Shown piece by piece: positions 14,967 to 21,579 of a stretch of 22,340 bases of DNA; within the stretch, counting starts at the first letter, position 1, and every line of letters begins with the position of its first letter. The stretch spans positions 1-22,340 of the IMG/VR virus record IMGVR_UViG_3300036840_000012. The stretch is one strand, 5' to 3'. Made by a program: the position numbers and the translations under genes. The notes beneath the pieces are model-generated. The model saw only the letters and a list, made by a program, of their open reading frames with translations. It was not told the origin of the DNA and searched no databases. Source of the DNA: a virus.

Positions 14967-15928
14967 GCGCCGCTGCGGAACACGCGGTCGAACGCCGCGC
15001 GTAACCAGGCCTTGCCCACGTCGTCCGGATCCTTCTTGGCAGGGAGCCGGACAGCGTAGGCCATCTTGCCCCTGTGCTGGAGATCCCAGGCGAGCTTCTG
15101 AGCGTCGGTGAAGGCGTCGCCATCGAGCGCCACACAGATCGGGCGCTTCGCTCGGAGGAACATGGGCATCTGACTTTCCAGCGGCTTGCCCAGCACAGCC
15201 ACGGCGTCGGGCCACAACGCGAGCGCGTCAAAGCAGCCCTCCACGACGTACACGGGATCGTTGGTGTCGACGTACAACGCGGGCTCGTTGTAGAGCAACC
15301 CCATGCGGTCGCCGCCCTTGGGGTACCTGTAGGGGAGGATCCCAGGTGCGTCCCACGCCGAGCGCGCGACCCAGTAGCGCCACGGCGCGTCGGGGTCGGC
15401 GTAGTTGGGAATGGGAACGATCACGCGCCCGCCGAGCGGGCCGTGGAGCGCCGCGCCGAGCCCGGCAGCGCGGCTCACTTCATCGGGGAGCCCGCGCCCG
15501 CGCGGCGTGCCGTTGACGGGGTCTCGGAGGTACTTGCGGGCCCAGTCGTAGCTTGCCGCGCTCCACCCGGGCTCCTCGAACAGCGTCACGAACCCCGTGG
15601 CGGGTTGCATGATCTTCGGCTCCACGGGGCGCTCGAGCGCCGTGATCTCGGAGGACTCGTTGAGCTCGACCCGCATGCCGATCGGAAGGTAGCCCCAGCA
15701 GCCACACTTGAAGCACTTGTAACGACCCGTCCAATGGTTGTAGCCGAGGGACTCCTTGTAGTCGTCCTTGCCCTCGAGCTCCACACACATGGGGCATTGT
15801 GCGCGCGTCCAGTCGCGGCGGGAATCGAGCCGGCCGCTGAACGCTTGCACGACAGCCGCCCACTCCGCTTGTTTCTCAGGGCCGTGGTCGTCCTCGTGGT
15901 CCTGCTCGTACCACTCCAGGGTCGTCAT
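14963..15928 (-). CDS. DnaG-like DNA primase
   Basis: This 321-aa primase starts at the ATG at 15928, which overlaps the preceding small gene as ATGA. The N-terminal zinc finger uses CPMC (45-48) and CFKC (72-75), spaced as in phage and bacterial primases. The TOPRIM domain has VYVVEGCFDALAL with catalytic E230, VALDGDAF with D269 and D271, and a late KDPDDVGKAWL. The protein is short compared with cellular DnaG and lacks an obvious helicase-binding C-terminal domain, as in compact phage primases. It synthesises RNA primers for the lagging strand, working with the DnaB-like helicase encoded just upstream. Confidence 0.92.
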   Translation of the reverse strand: MTTLEWYEQDHEDDHGPEKQAEWAAVVQAFSGRLDSRRDWTRAQCPMCVELEGKDDYKESLGYNHWTGRYKCFKCGCWGYLPIGMRVELNESSEITALERPVEPKIMQPATGFVTLFEEPGWSAASYDWARKYLRDPVNGTPRGRGLPDEVSRAAGLGAALHGPLGGRVIVPIPNYADPDAPWRYWVARSAWDAPGILPYRYPKGGDRMGLLYNEPALYVDTNDPVYVVEGCFDALALWPDAVAVLGKPLESQMPMFLRAKRPICVALDGDAFTDAQKLAWDLQHRGKMAYAVRLPAKKDPDDVGKAWLRAAFDRVFRSGA

Positions 15929-16038
15929 CGCGGGTGCCTAGACAACGTGAGCACGAAGGACACGGCGCCGACTCCGAGCAGGACCACGATCCCGAGCACG
16001 AAGCGCGCCTTCTCGATCTCCCAGAAGGTCTCCCACAT
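15925..16038 (-). CDS. 37-aa predicted single-span membrane peptide
   Basis: This small gene lies in the gap between helicase and primase. The ATG at 16038 has GAGG 7 bases upstream, and the stop overlaps the primase start as ATGA. The product begins MWETFWEIEKARF, continues with an uninterrupted hydrophobic stretch of about 20 residues (VLGIVVLLGVGAVSFVLTL), and ends in a basic SRHPR tail. That suggests one membrane span, probably with the basic end in the cytoplasm. A ribosome binding site, perfect coupling and a coherent transmembrane sequence together support a real gene. A membrane peptide between two replisome genes could anchor replication or alter the host membrane. Its role is unknown. 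Confidence 0.65.
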   Translation of the reverse strand: MWETFWEIEKARFVLGIVVLLGVGAVSFVLTLSRHPR

Positions 16039-16045
16039 GGCGACC

Positions 16046-17386
16046 TCACCAGGCGAACATGTCCTCACGCGCCCACGGAGTGAGTCTTGCGTGCTCGAAG
16101 TCGGTTTGGAGGGGACCTATGGCGTAGTCGGCTCGACCGAGGCGGTGCTTGGCGACGTAGATCTCGATCTGGTTCTCCTCTCGCATGTTCAGCGTCAGCA
16201 TCATGTCGGCGATGCGAACCTTGTTCATGCTGTCGGCCACGTTGTCGATGCCCAAGTAGGCGTTGGGCTTCTGGTCGCTCTTCGAGCCGCGCGACGCCTG
16301 CGACGCCGTCCAGATCCACATGCCACGCTTCTTGGCGATACTCTGGAGCTGCGCGTACACGTAGCGCATCATCATGTAATCACTGACCTCCTTGCCCGGC
16401 ATGGGTGTCACGAGGAGGTCGGCGTAATCCACAATGAGACATTCCATCTTGAGGCCGTGCTCCTGCTCCTTGGCCTCGATCCAAGCGTCCAGGTCGGCGG
16501 GCGTCGTCCCGTGCATGGGGAACTCGGCAACCTCGCACATGCCGATCTGCTGCTCGATGATCTCGATTCGACGCTGCGCTTCCGCGCGCTGCAGGGCGTT
16601 GTCGAGGATCAGGTTCACGGGCACGCCGGTCATGTGCGAGTAGAGGCGCGCGAGCTGGAGCGACTGGGGGAGCTCGAGCGAAATGAACCCCGTGAAGCGG
16701 CGCGCGTGCATGATCGCGGTCGCCGCCTGCGACACGAGGGCCATCGACTTGCCACCACCCGACTTGGCCACCCACATGCCAAGCGCGCCGCGCCAGAGTC
16801 CGCCGATCTTCTGATCGAGCTCGAACACGCCGGTTGGCAGCCGCTCGAGCTCCCCCACTTCCGCGATCGCCGAGAAGCCCGCCGAGCCCACGCGCACGCC
16901 CGGGCGCTCCTCTGCCCGTCCGAGACGCTCCGCCCGCGCCAGCGTCTCGCGCACGCCGGCAAACGTGCCCTTCGTGGCCCACTCCTGATGCGCCGTCTGA
17001 ATCGCCTTGGAGTGGAGCCGGCGCTTGAGCAACGGCAGGAGCTCCCGGAGGATCGCCTCCACGCTCGGGCGCGCGGGCTGGAGCTCGAGCACGGACTCGA
17101 ACATGTCATCGACCGCGCCCGGCATGTCCGGGTCGAGCTTCCCGGCGCTGACCGTCGCCTTCAGGCGCTGAATGACGCCGAGCGTGCTCGGTGCGGCGCT
17201 GGGGTTCTCCTTGTAGGTGTGCCGGCAGACGTCGAGCACATGCTTGGCCGTGGGGAGCTCCAAGCAGTCGACCTCGAGCTCCTTGCCCGCCTGGCGCCAG
17301 AACTTGGGGTCTGTCGCACAATAGAACAGAATGCAGGCCTCGAACCTGGGATCGAACTCGTAAGGGGACCGGGCTTCATCACTCAT
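16046..17386 (-). CDS. DnaB-like replicative DNA helicase
   Basis: This 446-aa helicase starts at the ATG at 17386, overlapping the previous gene by 8 bases. A longer frame to 17425 runs into that gene. The N-terminal part (1-165) is helical, as in DnaB. The C-terminal RecA-fold motor has Walker A AKSGGGKS (207-214), ISLELP near 235-240, Walker B CLIVDYADLL with D320, a WTASQASRGS segment (H3 region) and DNVADSMNKVRIADMMLTLN. It encircles and unwinds DNA at the fork and recruits the primase encoded two genes downstream. It is close to the usual DnaB family length. The ribosome binding site is weak, which fits translational coupling. Confidence 0.93.
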   Translation of the reverse strand: MSDEARSPYEFDPRFEACILFYCATDPKFWRQAGKELEVDCLELPTAKHVLDVCRHTYKENPSAAPSTLGVIQRLKATVSAGKLDPDMPGAVDDMFESVLELQPARPSVEAILRELLPLLKRRLHSKAIQTAHQEWATKGTFAGVRETLARAERLGRAEERPGVRVGSAGFSAIAEVGELERLPTGVFELDQKIGGLWRGALGMWVAKSGGGKSMALVSQAATAIMHARRFTGFISLELPQSLQLARLYSHMTGVPVNLILDNALQRAEAQRRIEIIEQQIGMCEVAEFPMHGTTPADLDAWIEAKEQEHGLKMECLIVDYADLLVTPMPGKEVSDYMMMRYVYAQLQSIAKKRGMWIWTASQASRGSKSDQKPNAYLGIDNVADSMNKVRIADMMLTLNMREENQIEIYVAKHRLGRADYAIGPLQTDFEHARLTPWAREDMFAW

Positions 17387-17624
17387 TCGTCTTCTTGTTC
17401 CTCTGCGTACGCTTCGGACCCTCAACCGTAGCGTTCAAGTACCGACCGGGGCGCGCACACAGCGCGCGAATCATGTGAGCCCAACTGCCACACACAGCCT
17501 TGTTGTGTGTGAAGCACTGCACCGTCAGCTCGCGGTTCGTCGCCGCCCACACGCCGCCGTCGTGCGGGATCAAGTAGGAGCACCCGCACATGAACGGCAC
17601 GGCAACGGGGGGACGCTCGCTCAC
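17379..17624 (-). CDS. Unknown cysteine-rich small protein
   Basis: This 81-aa protein starts at the GTG at 17624. It overlaps the preceding stop as GTGA and has GAGG 7 bases upstream. An early CGC (13-15), then Cys37, His40, Cys45 and His50 (QCFTHNKAVCGSWAH) could form a metal site. The C-terminus (GPKRTQRNKKTNE) is basic. It overlaps the DnaB-like helicase start by 8 bases. The zinc-like spacing and basic tail suggest a nucleic-acid-binding role, but I do not recognise the family. Confidence 0.7.
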   Translation of the reverse strand: MSERPPVAVPFMCGCSYLIPHDGGVWAATNRELTVQCFTHNKAVCGSWAHMIRALCARPGRYLNATVEGPKRTQRNKKTNE

Positions 17625-17827
17625 GCAACGACCTCGAACTCCACGTGTCGCGGCGGCTGCTCCAGCGTGGACAAGTGAGCGTACGCGAGCCTGCGCACCT
17701 GCGCTATCGCCAGCGCGCGGTCGCCCGCCGACACGCTGACCTGAAAGCCCTCGAAGGAACACGCAGCCCGCCACGTCTCCACGCCTACCTCTCGTGGTCC
17801 TTCTTGCACCGACACGCCGATCTTCAT
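17621..17827 (-). CDS. Unknown 68-aa protein
   Basis: This small protein starts at the ATG at 17827, preceded by GAGGAAG at proper spacing and 7 bases after the previous stop. The sequence is MKIGVSVQEGPREVGVETW, then a beta-hairpin-like FEGFQVSVSAGDRALAIAQVR and a C-terminal helix and strand ending HVEFEVVA. It looks like a compact alpha/beta domain with no catalytic signature. It is coupled by GTGA to the cysteine-rich gene and co-transcribed towards the helicase. Function unknown. Confidence 0.72.
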   Translation of the reverse strand: MKIGVSVQEGPREVGVETWRAACSFEGFQVSVSAGDRALAIAQVRRLAYAHLSTLEQPPRHVEFEVVA

Positions 17828-17834
17828 CGCTTCC

Positions 17835-18548
17835 TCACAACCACGGCCAGCCGCCGTCGGCCATCTCCCGGTCCACCCGGGCCTGCCACTCCCACGTCTG
17901 CGAGCGCGCTCGGGTCAAACGCTGCTCGTACGTCTCACCAGGAAACCAGCGATCGACGACTTGTGCAACACCTTCTCGCGTCGTAGGTGCGGCGCGCATG
18001 AGATCGACCCACATGCAACGCCAGTCGGTCCACAGCGTCTCCGCCTCCGGCGCCCAACGGAGCTGAACGCTAGTGTAGCGCTCCTCGGAGAAACGGTCCT
18101 GCTGCTCCTTCCAACGTTTCTTCGCCCACACCCACTTCGTGGGCGGCGGCGTGCGTTTGTCCTTCCCGAGCGGCGTGTGGGTCCAGTCGTCGAAAGAGAA
18201 CAGGACCCAGGCGAGCGGGGCCACCTTGCACGTGACCATCTGCGCCCCGAGCTCCGACAGCTTGTTGAAATCCTTGTGGGATTCGAGCGCCGCAGAACCC
18301 ACGAAGTAGCGGCTCTTGACCCCATAACGGCGCTCGAGAACGGCTCGATAAGCGGCGGCCAGCACTTTGACCCGCTGCTGCGGCGTCGTGCTGGGCTCTA
18401 GGAGACGGGGCGGAGGGATCTCGTACTGGAGCGGCTTGCCGTCTCGCGCGCGCGGCTCCGGGGGCAACAGGCGCGCCCCGAGCTGGCGAATGCGAGCCTC
18501 GATCGACGAGCCGTCTCCGAGGGACCCAACGCGCGCGCTCTGTGTCAT
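17835..18548 (-). CDS. Unknown protein, first gene of the helicase-primase operon
   Basis: This protein is about 237 aa from the ATG at 18548. GTG at 18590 and TTG at 18581 in the same frame are alternatives, and none has a strong ribosome binding site. The N-terminal 50 residues are polar. The middle has a helix (QRVKVLAAAYRAVLERRYG), then YFVGSAALESHKDFNKLSEL and a hydrophobic VAPLAWVLFSFDDW stretch. The C-terminus is rich in Trp and Arg (WVWAKKRWKEQQ, QTWEWQARVDREMA). I recognise no family. As the first gene after the long gene-free region and ahead of the helicase, it could be an origin-binding or loader protein, but no motif shows this. Confidence 0.75.
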   Translation of the reverse strand: MTQSARVGSLGDGSSIEARIRQLGARLLPPEPRARDGKPLQYEIPPPRLLEPSTTPQQRVKVLAAAYRAVLERRYGVKSRYFVGSAALESHKDFNKLSELGAQMVTCKVAPLAWVLFSFDDWTHTPLGKDKRTPPPTKWVWAKKRWKEQQDRFSEERYTSVQLRWAPEAETLWTDWRCMWVDLMRAAPTTREGVAQVVDRWFPGETYEQRLTRARSQTWEWQARVDREMADGGWPWL

Positions 18549-18619
18549 GCCCGTTTCAGACTTGCCGCGCGTAGGGATCAATTCCGTCACGCTGCGGCGT
18601 TTTGCAGCATGTTGTCCTA

Positions 18620-18632
18620 CACAGTAGCTGTG
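18620..18632. promoter_or_regulatory. Dyad symmetry upstream of the helicase-primase operon
   Basis: CACAG and CTGTG are perfect 5-bp arms around TAG. The site lies next to the AT-rich tract and about 70 bases upstream of the first ATG of the leftward operon, a typical operator position. No cognate regulator can be assigned. Confidence 0.35.
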
Positions 18633-19073
18633 CGTTATCTGTTGGTTTTCTTTTTATTTTATCCTGGGTGTAGATCGACCCCTACATCTTGGTGTTCCCT
18701 CTCCGAGCCCTCCCTCTGCTGGGGTTGAGCTCGGCGGATGCCTTCGTGCACCAAGTACGGAGGACCAATCCAGGAGACCGCGCTGCTACGAAAACCGCCC
18801 TCACCAAAGTAGGGGTTCCGCTCTGACGGGTCCGTGCTGTGGCCGCCCCGCATACTCGCTTACCGCCTGCTGTCCAGTAAACTGGAGGCTGGCTTAACGC
18901 GGCGGGGCCTGAGAGCTGCGCTCGGGATCTCCGAACGCCGTTGCCTCCCCGGGGGTCGTGTCGGGGGCGTGTTAACTCTGCGGATTCTCTGGCCAACGAT
19001 CAGCGAGCCCGCCGTCTCCAGCGGGCCCGAAGTCTCTCCCGTTTCGCGTCACCGCGCTCCAGCCTACGCTGCG

Positions 19074-19090
19074 CCGGCTCGCTGAGCCGG
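19074..19090. other. Perfect 7-bp hairpin with 3-base loop
   Basis: CCGGCTC (19074-19080) and GAGCCGG (19084-19090) pair perfectly around GCT, giving a stable GC-rich stem on either strand. No U-run follows on either side, so an ordinary intrinsic terminator is unlikely. Part of the hairpin series in the gene-free region. Confidence 0.45.
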
Positions 19091-19123
19091 GTGCCTCCAG
19101 AGTGTCGTAGCGCAAGAGAGCGT

Positions 19124-19173
19124 GCGCGTGGGGAGGCTTGGTCGCAGCATGCCACGGCCAACCTGCCCCGCGC
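19124..19173 (-). other. Long GC-rich imperfect hairpin downstream of the helicase operon
   Basis: GCGCG (19124-19128) pairs with CGCGC (19169-19173). After a bulged T, GGG pairs with CCC and AGG with CCT with one mismatch between, and TTGG (19138-19141) pairs with CCAA (19058+100, i.e. 19158-19161). This gives about 15 pairs. It lies about 40 bases past the last leftward ORF (stop at 19210), where a transcript end would be expected, but no U-run follows. An overlapping alternative stem, GCGCA/TGCGC (19110-19127), competes for the same bases. Confidence 0.4.
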
Positions 19174-19209
19174 AAGGGCGTTACGCCGCGCGGCGTTTCC
19201 GCTCGAGGA

Positions 19210-19401
19210 TCACGCGGTGCAGCTCGGGGAGGCTTGAGCGCAAAGTGACGTGCAGAGGAAGATCGACATGAGGCTCAAGATGTGGGGCGCGGACAGCTCC
19301 CAGCAGGGGACGAGCAGCGCGGCGGAGTAGCGCGGGTGGTGCGGGAGCGTCGGGCGGCAGTCTTCCCACAGCTGCTGCCGTGTGGTGCAGCGTAGTTTCA
19401 T
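19210..19401 (-). CDS. Small uncertain ORF coupled to the SF2 helicase
   Basis: This would encode 63 aa from the ATG at 19401, which overlaps the helicase stop as ATGA. The sequence opens MKLRCTTRQQLWEDCRPTLP and contains a moderately hydrophobic centre (SAALLVPCWELSAPHILSLM) and five cysteines. Third codon positions are strongly G/C, as in the neighbouring genes. No family is recognisable, and no clear ribosome binding site precedes it, though coupling would not require one. The perfect ATGA overlap argues for a real gene, while its composition is not distinctive. It is the last ORF before the gene-free region. Confidence 0.42.
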   Translation of the reverse strand: MKLRCTTRQQLWEDCRPTLPHHPRYSAALLVPCWELSAPHILSLMSIFLCTSLCAQASPSCTA

Positions 19402-20795
19402 ACGCCGAGGTCCGCCACGATCTGGACGTCGTGTCCTTCCGACTCGTAGGTCTCCCGGCGCTCGAGGGAGTGGCGCTCGAGCCACTTGTGCCCGGAGTCG
19501 TCCAAGTCCCAGGTCTCGCAGTCGAGCGAGCCGTCCGGCTTCTTGCGCATCGCGCGCCCCATGCGCTGGAGCGTGCTGATCGGCGCGCGTCCGCCGGCGG
19601 CGTTGACCGTCGCGCGGACCTCCGGGGCGTCGAGCCCGGTCGAGAAGATCTCGTTGCAGACGAGCACCTGATACTCCCCGTCCACGAGCTTTTGGACCTC
19701 GGCTTTGCGCTTGCCGAGCGACGCCTCCCCGGAGACGAACGTGCTCGGGATGCCCATGGCTTGGAGCTCCCGGAGGACGTTCTGACCGTGGACGATCTGC
19801 TCCACGAAGACCATGCAGGGCTTGGCCGCACGCGCCGCGATCTCGGCTACCTTGCGGTTCCGCAGCTTGGACTTCACCACGAATTGCGTGTGGATCCCGC
19901 GCCATGTCGACGCCTGTTTCTCGCGGGGGACGCTCTGATGGCAGCCGACCATGCGCACGTTGGCGCGCGCGATCACGCCGCGCTCGACGAGCTCCTGCGT
20001 CTCGAGCCTGTACACCACCGGACCGAGCGCGCCGACCGTGCGCAGGTTGTCGAGCTCCCCGCGGTGCAGCGGGGTCCCGCTCTGCCCGATCCTGTAGTAG
20101 GCCTTCGGGAACGCGAGCAAGCCCCGGTAGAGCGTCTCGGCGGCGACCGTGTGGCACTCGTCCACGTTGATCGCTTCAATCGCCTGCCCGAGCTGCTGGA
20201 CGCACGGCGCGCCCCGCTTGAGCGCTGCCCACCAGGCGTCGAACCCCGCCACGGTCACGTTGCTAGTCCCGCGCTTCCACTCCCCGGAGACGAGCTCCCC
20301 GGGCTGCTCGCCGGTGATCCGCGCGTAGCGCTCCTTGGTCTGGCGGACGAGATCGGTCTTCTTGACGAGGAAGAGCCACTCGCACGGGAGCATCAGGGTC
20401 ATGGCCACGAAGATCTCCGTTTTGCCGCCGGACATGGGCACACGCAGGATGCCTCGGCCGAACTTCAACGCGCGCTCGACGGCTTCCCGCTGGTAGTCGC
20501 GGAGCCAATCGGGTGCCGGCTGGCGGAAGCGGCCGACGTCGGGGACCACGCGCAGGTCGTTGACCTCCACGAGCAGCCCCTCCGCCTTGGCTCGCCGGCG
20601 AACCACGGGGACGAGACCGCTCGGGAACAGCGCGCCGTCGAGCACGCTGATGACTTGGCGGTTCCACTTGTCGGGCTCGCCGTAACGGCCCTGTACGAAG
20701 CTGCTGACCTCCGCCGACAGCACGCCTCGGAGCCACTCCCATTCCTCGGTCTCGGCCTCCACGTGCGTCCACACATTCTCCACTGTGATCTTCAC
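19398..20795 (-). CDS. UvsW-like superfamily 2 DNA helicase
   Basis: This 465-aa helicase starts at the GTG at 20795, with GGAGGAG upstream and a GTGA overlap with the lipoprotein gene. After an N-terminal region of about 95 residues comes LRDYQREAVERAL (98-110), motif I PMSGGKT (120-126), the DECH box (212-215), SGTP (239-242), and in the second RecA lobe LVCNEIFSTGLDAPEV followed by the motif VI-like LQRMGRAMRKKPDG. This is the layout of T4 UvsW and related proteins, which unwind branched DNA and R-loops and move T4 from origin-dependent to recombination-dependent replication. The presence of RecA, SSB and SbcCD genes fits that role. A RadD-like helicase is an alternative label. Confidence 0.9.
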   Translation of the reverse strand: MKITVENVWTHVEAETEEWEWLRGVLSAEVSSFVQGRYGEPDKWNRQVISVLDGALFPSGLVPVVRRRAKAEGLLVEVNDLRVVPDVGRFRQPAPDWLRDYQREAVERALKFGRGILRVPMSGGKTEIFVAMTLMLPCEWLFLVKKTDLVRQTKERYARITGEQPGELVSGEWKRGTSNVTVAGFDAWWAALKRGAPCVQQLGQAIEAINVDECHTVAAETLYRGLLAFPKAYYRIGQSGTPLHRGELDNLRTVGALGPVVYRLETQELVERGVIARANVRMVGCHQSVPREKQASTWRGIHTQFVVKSKLRNRKVAEIAARAAKPCMVFVEQIVHGQNVLRELQAMGIPSTFVSGEASLGKRKAEVQKLVDGEYQVLVCNEIFSTGLDAPEVRATVNAAGGRAPISTLQRMGRAMRKKPDGSLDCETWDLDDSGHKWLERHSLERRETYESEGHDVQIVADLGV

Positions 20796-21286
20796 TTCAG
20801 ACCCATCTCCTCCAATTCGCTGGTCGCCGTCTCACCGACGTTCCAACTACAGTCGCTCAGAAACTCCTCCATGATCCCGTCCCCATGGCCGAGACCGATC
20901 AAGTGCCCAAACTCGTGGGCGGCGGCCAGCGCCAGATCCTCGCCTTCGAGCGCGACACTCAGCACGACGGCGCCCGCCCTGTACACACCAAGCGCTTGCT
21001 CTCCGTGCAGCTCCAACGCTTCCGAATCGGCCTCCACGGCGGCAAAGCAGCCGAACTCGGATTGGTCACAGTTGCTCGTCTCCGTAGTGATCTCCAGCTC
21101 GGGGAGCTCGGCCAGCCAGAACTCGAAGCCAAGTTGAATCGAAGCGCGTTGCTCGGCGCTGAACTCCGAGTCGACCGTGAGGTCGATCTGCGTCTCGCCG
21201 AAGAACACGTCAGCGCTTGGGGTCTCCACGATGCTCCCCGAGCAACCCACCAGAACCGCTGCCGCCAGAGCCAAGAACTGCTTCAT
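20792..21286 (-). CDS. Predicted lipoprotein with metzincin (matrixin-like) zinc protease motif
   Basis: This 164-aa protein has a lipoprotein signal: Lys2, a hydrophobic stretch 4-13, then the lipobox LVGC with Cys15 as the lipidated residue. The mature part is acidic. A C-terminal HEFGHLIGLGH (124-134) gives the three zinc histidines and the catalytic Glu125 of metzincins, and Met139 in GDGIM may be the Met-turn, although it follows unusually closely. Cys73, Cys80 and Cys146 could form disulfides. The product would be exported and anchored to a membrane, cleaving envelope or external proteins. The ribosome binding site is weak. It is joined to the helicase gene by GTGA, and an inverted repeat (21304-21315) lies just upstream. 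A secreted protease in a replication cluster is unexpected. Confidence 0.85.
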   Translation of the reverse strand: MKQFLALAAAVLVGCSGSIVETPSADVFFGETQIDLTVDSEFSAEQRASIQLGFEFWLAELPELEITTETSNCDQSEFGCFAAVEADSEALELHGEQALGVYRAGAVVLSVALEGEDLALAAAHEFGHLIGLGHGDGIMEEFLSDCSWNVGETATSELEEMGLK

Positions 21287-21303
21287 GCTCTGAATGAACG
21301 GGA

Positions 21304-21315
21304 TGTGAGGTCACA
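21304..21315. promoter_or_regulatory. Inverted repeat upstream of the metzincin gene
   Basis: TGTGA (21304-21308) and TCACA (21311-21315) form perfect 5-bp arms around GG. It falls in the 32-base gap between the helix-turn-helix gene and the lipoprotein gene, about 18 bases ahead of the lipoprotein ATG. It could be an operator for the adjacent DNA-binding protein, or a short RNA stem. Inferred from position only. Confidence 0.35.
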
Positions 21316-21318
21316 CCT

Positions 21319-21579
21319 TTAGGAAAAAGCGACGCGCTCTACCTCCGGCAACAGGTCACTCCAGTCATCCAAACGAAACGCACGCCGCATGTGGGGTTCG
21401 TGGGCTTCCGCCAGCGCCGTCATGCGGATGAACCGGCGGCGCCCGACCATCTGCTTGTCCCGTTCCGGGAGCTTCTCCACGAGCCTGTGGATCGTGACCA
21501 CATGCACGCCGAGCCGCGCCGCCGCCATCTGCGCGCTCACCCACCCCTGCCGAAACATGATCGCTTCCTGTTTGGTCAC
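21319..21579 (-). CDS. Small helix-turn-helix DNA-binding protein
   Basis: This 86-aa protein starts at the GTG at 21579, overlapping the preceding stop as GTGA, with GGAGG 8 bases upstream. Residues about 14-35 (VSAQMAAARLGVHVVTIHRL) form a helix-turn-helix of the MerR/excisionase type, followed by VEKLPERDKQMVGRRRFIR, a wing-like basic strand. The C-terminal 35 residues are acidic and amphipathic. It probably binds DNA as a phage regulator or an accessory recombination factor. The gene sits between the sigma-like gene and the metzincin gene, so it may regulate that operon, including via the inverted repeat at 21304-21315. Confidence 0.8.
   Translation of the reverse strand: MTKQEAIMFRQGWVSAQMAAARLGVHVVTIHRLVEKLPERDKQMVGRRRFIRMTALAEAHEPHMRRAFRLDDWSDLLPEVERVAFS

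Larger units (their letters stand above)
18591..19209. other. Gene-free region with AT-rich tract and strong hairpins (candidate origin, leader or structured RNA)
   Basis: I find no convincing gene in this stretch. Small open frames on both strands have no coding appearance or usable start signals. It contains an AT-rich tract (about 18637-18662), a dyad CACAGTAGCTGTG (18620-18632), and a series of inverted repeats. These are TCCAGT/ACTGGA (18873-18886), CCCCGGGG (18947-18954), GCCCGC/GCGGGC (19007-19026), CCGGCTC/GAGCCGG with a 3-base loop (19074-19090) and a long imperfect stem (19124-19173). On the minus strand, TAAAAT within the AT tract resembles a -10 element, but I see no matching -35. 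No tRNA, tmRNA or RNase P consensus is apparent. Confidence 0.6.

Noticed and set aside
15074-17431. A 785-codon plus-strand open frame opposite primase and helicase
   Set aside because: It is an antisense shadow produced by GC-rich codons. The minus-strand primase and helicase have clear motifs, and the plus-strand product is rich in Arg, Leu, Val and Glu with no domain.
18700-18860. Possible tRNA-like or group II intron fragments on the minus strand
   Set aside because: No T-loop GTTCRANTC, no anticodon arm with correct spacing, and no domain V consensus. Only local hairpins.
18834-19237. Small plus-strand open frames in the gene-free region
   Set aside because: No ribosome binding site, atypical composition, and they run straight through strong inverted repeats.
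19380-21137. A 585-codon plus-strand open frame opposite the SF2 helicase and lipoprotein
   Set aside because: Antisense to genes with full helicase and metzincin motifs. No ribosome binding site or recognisable domain.
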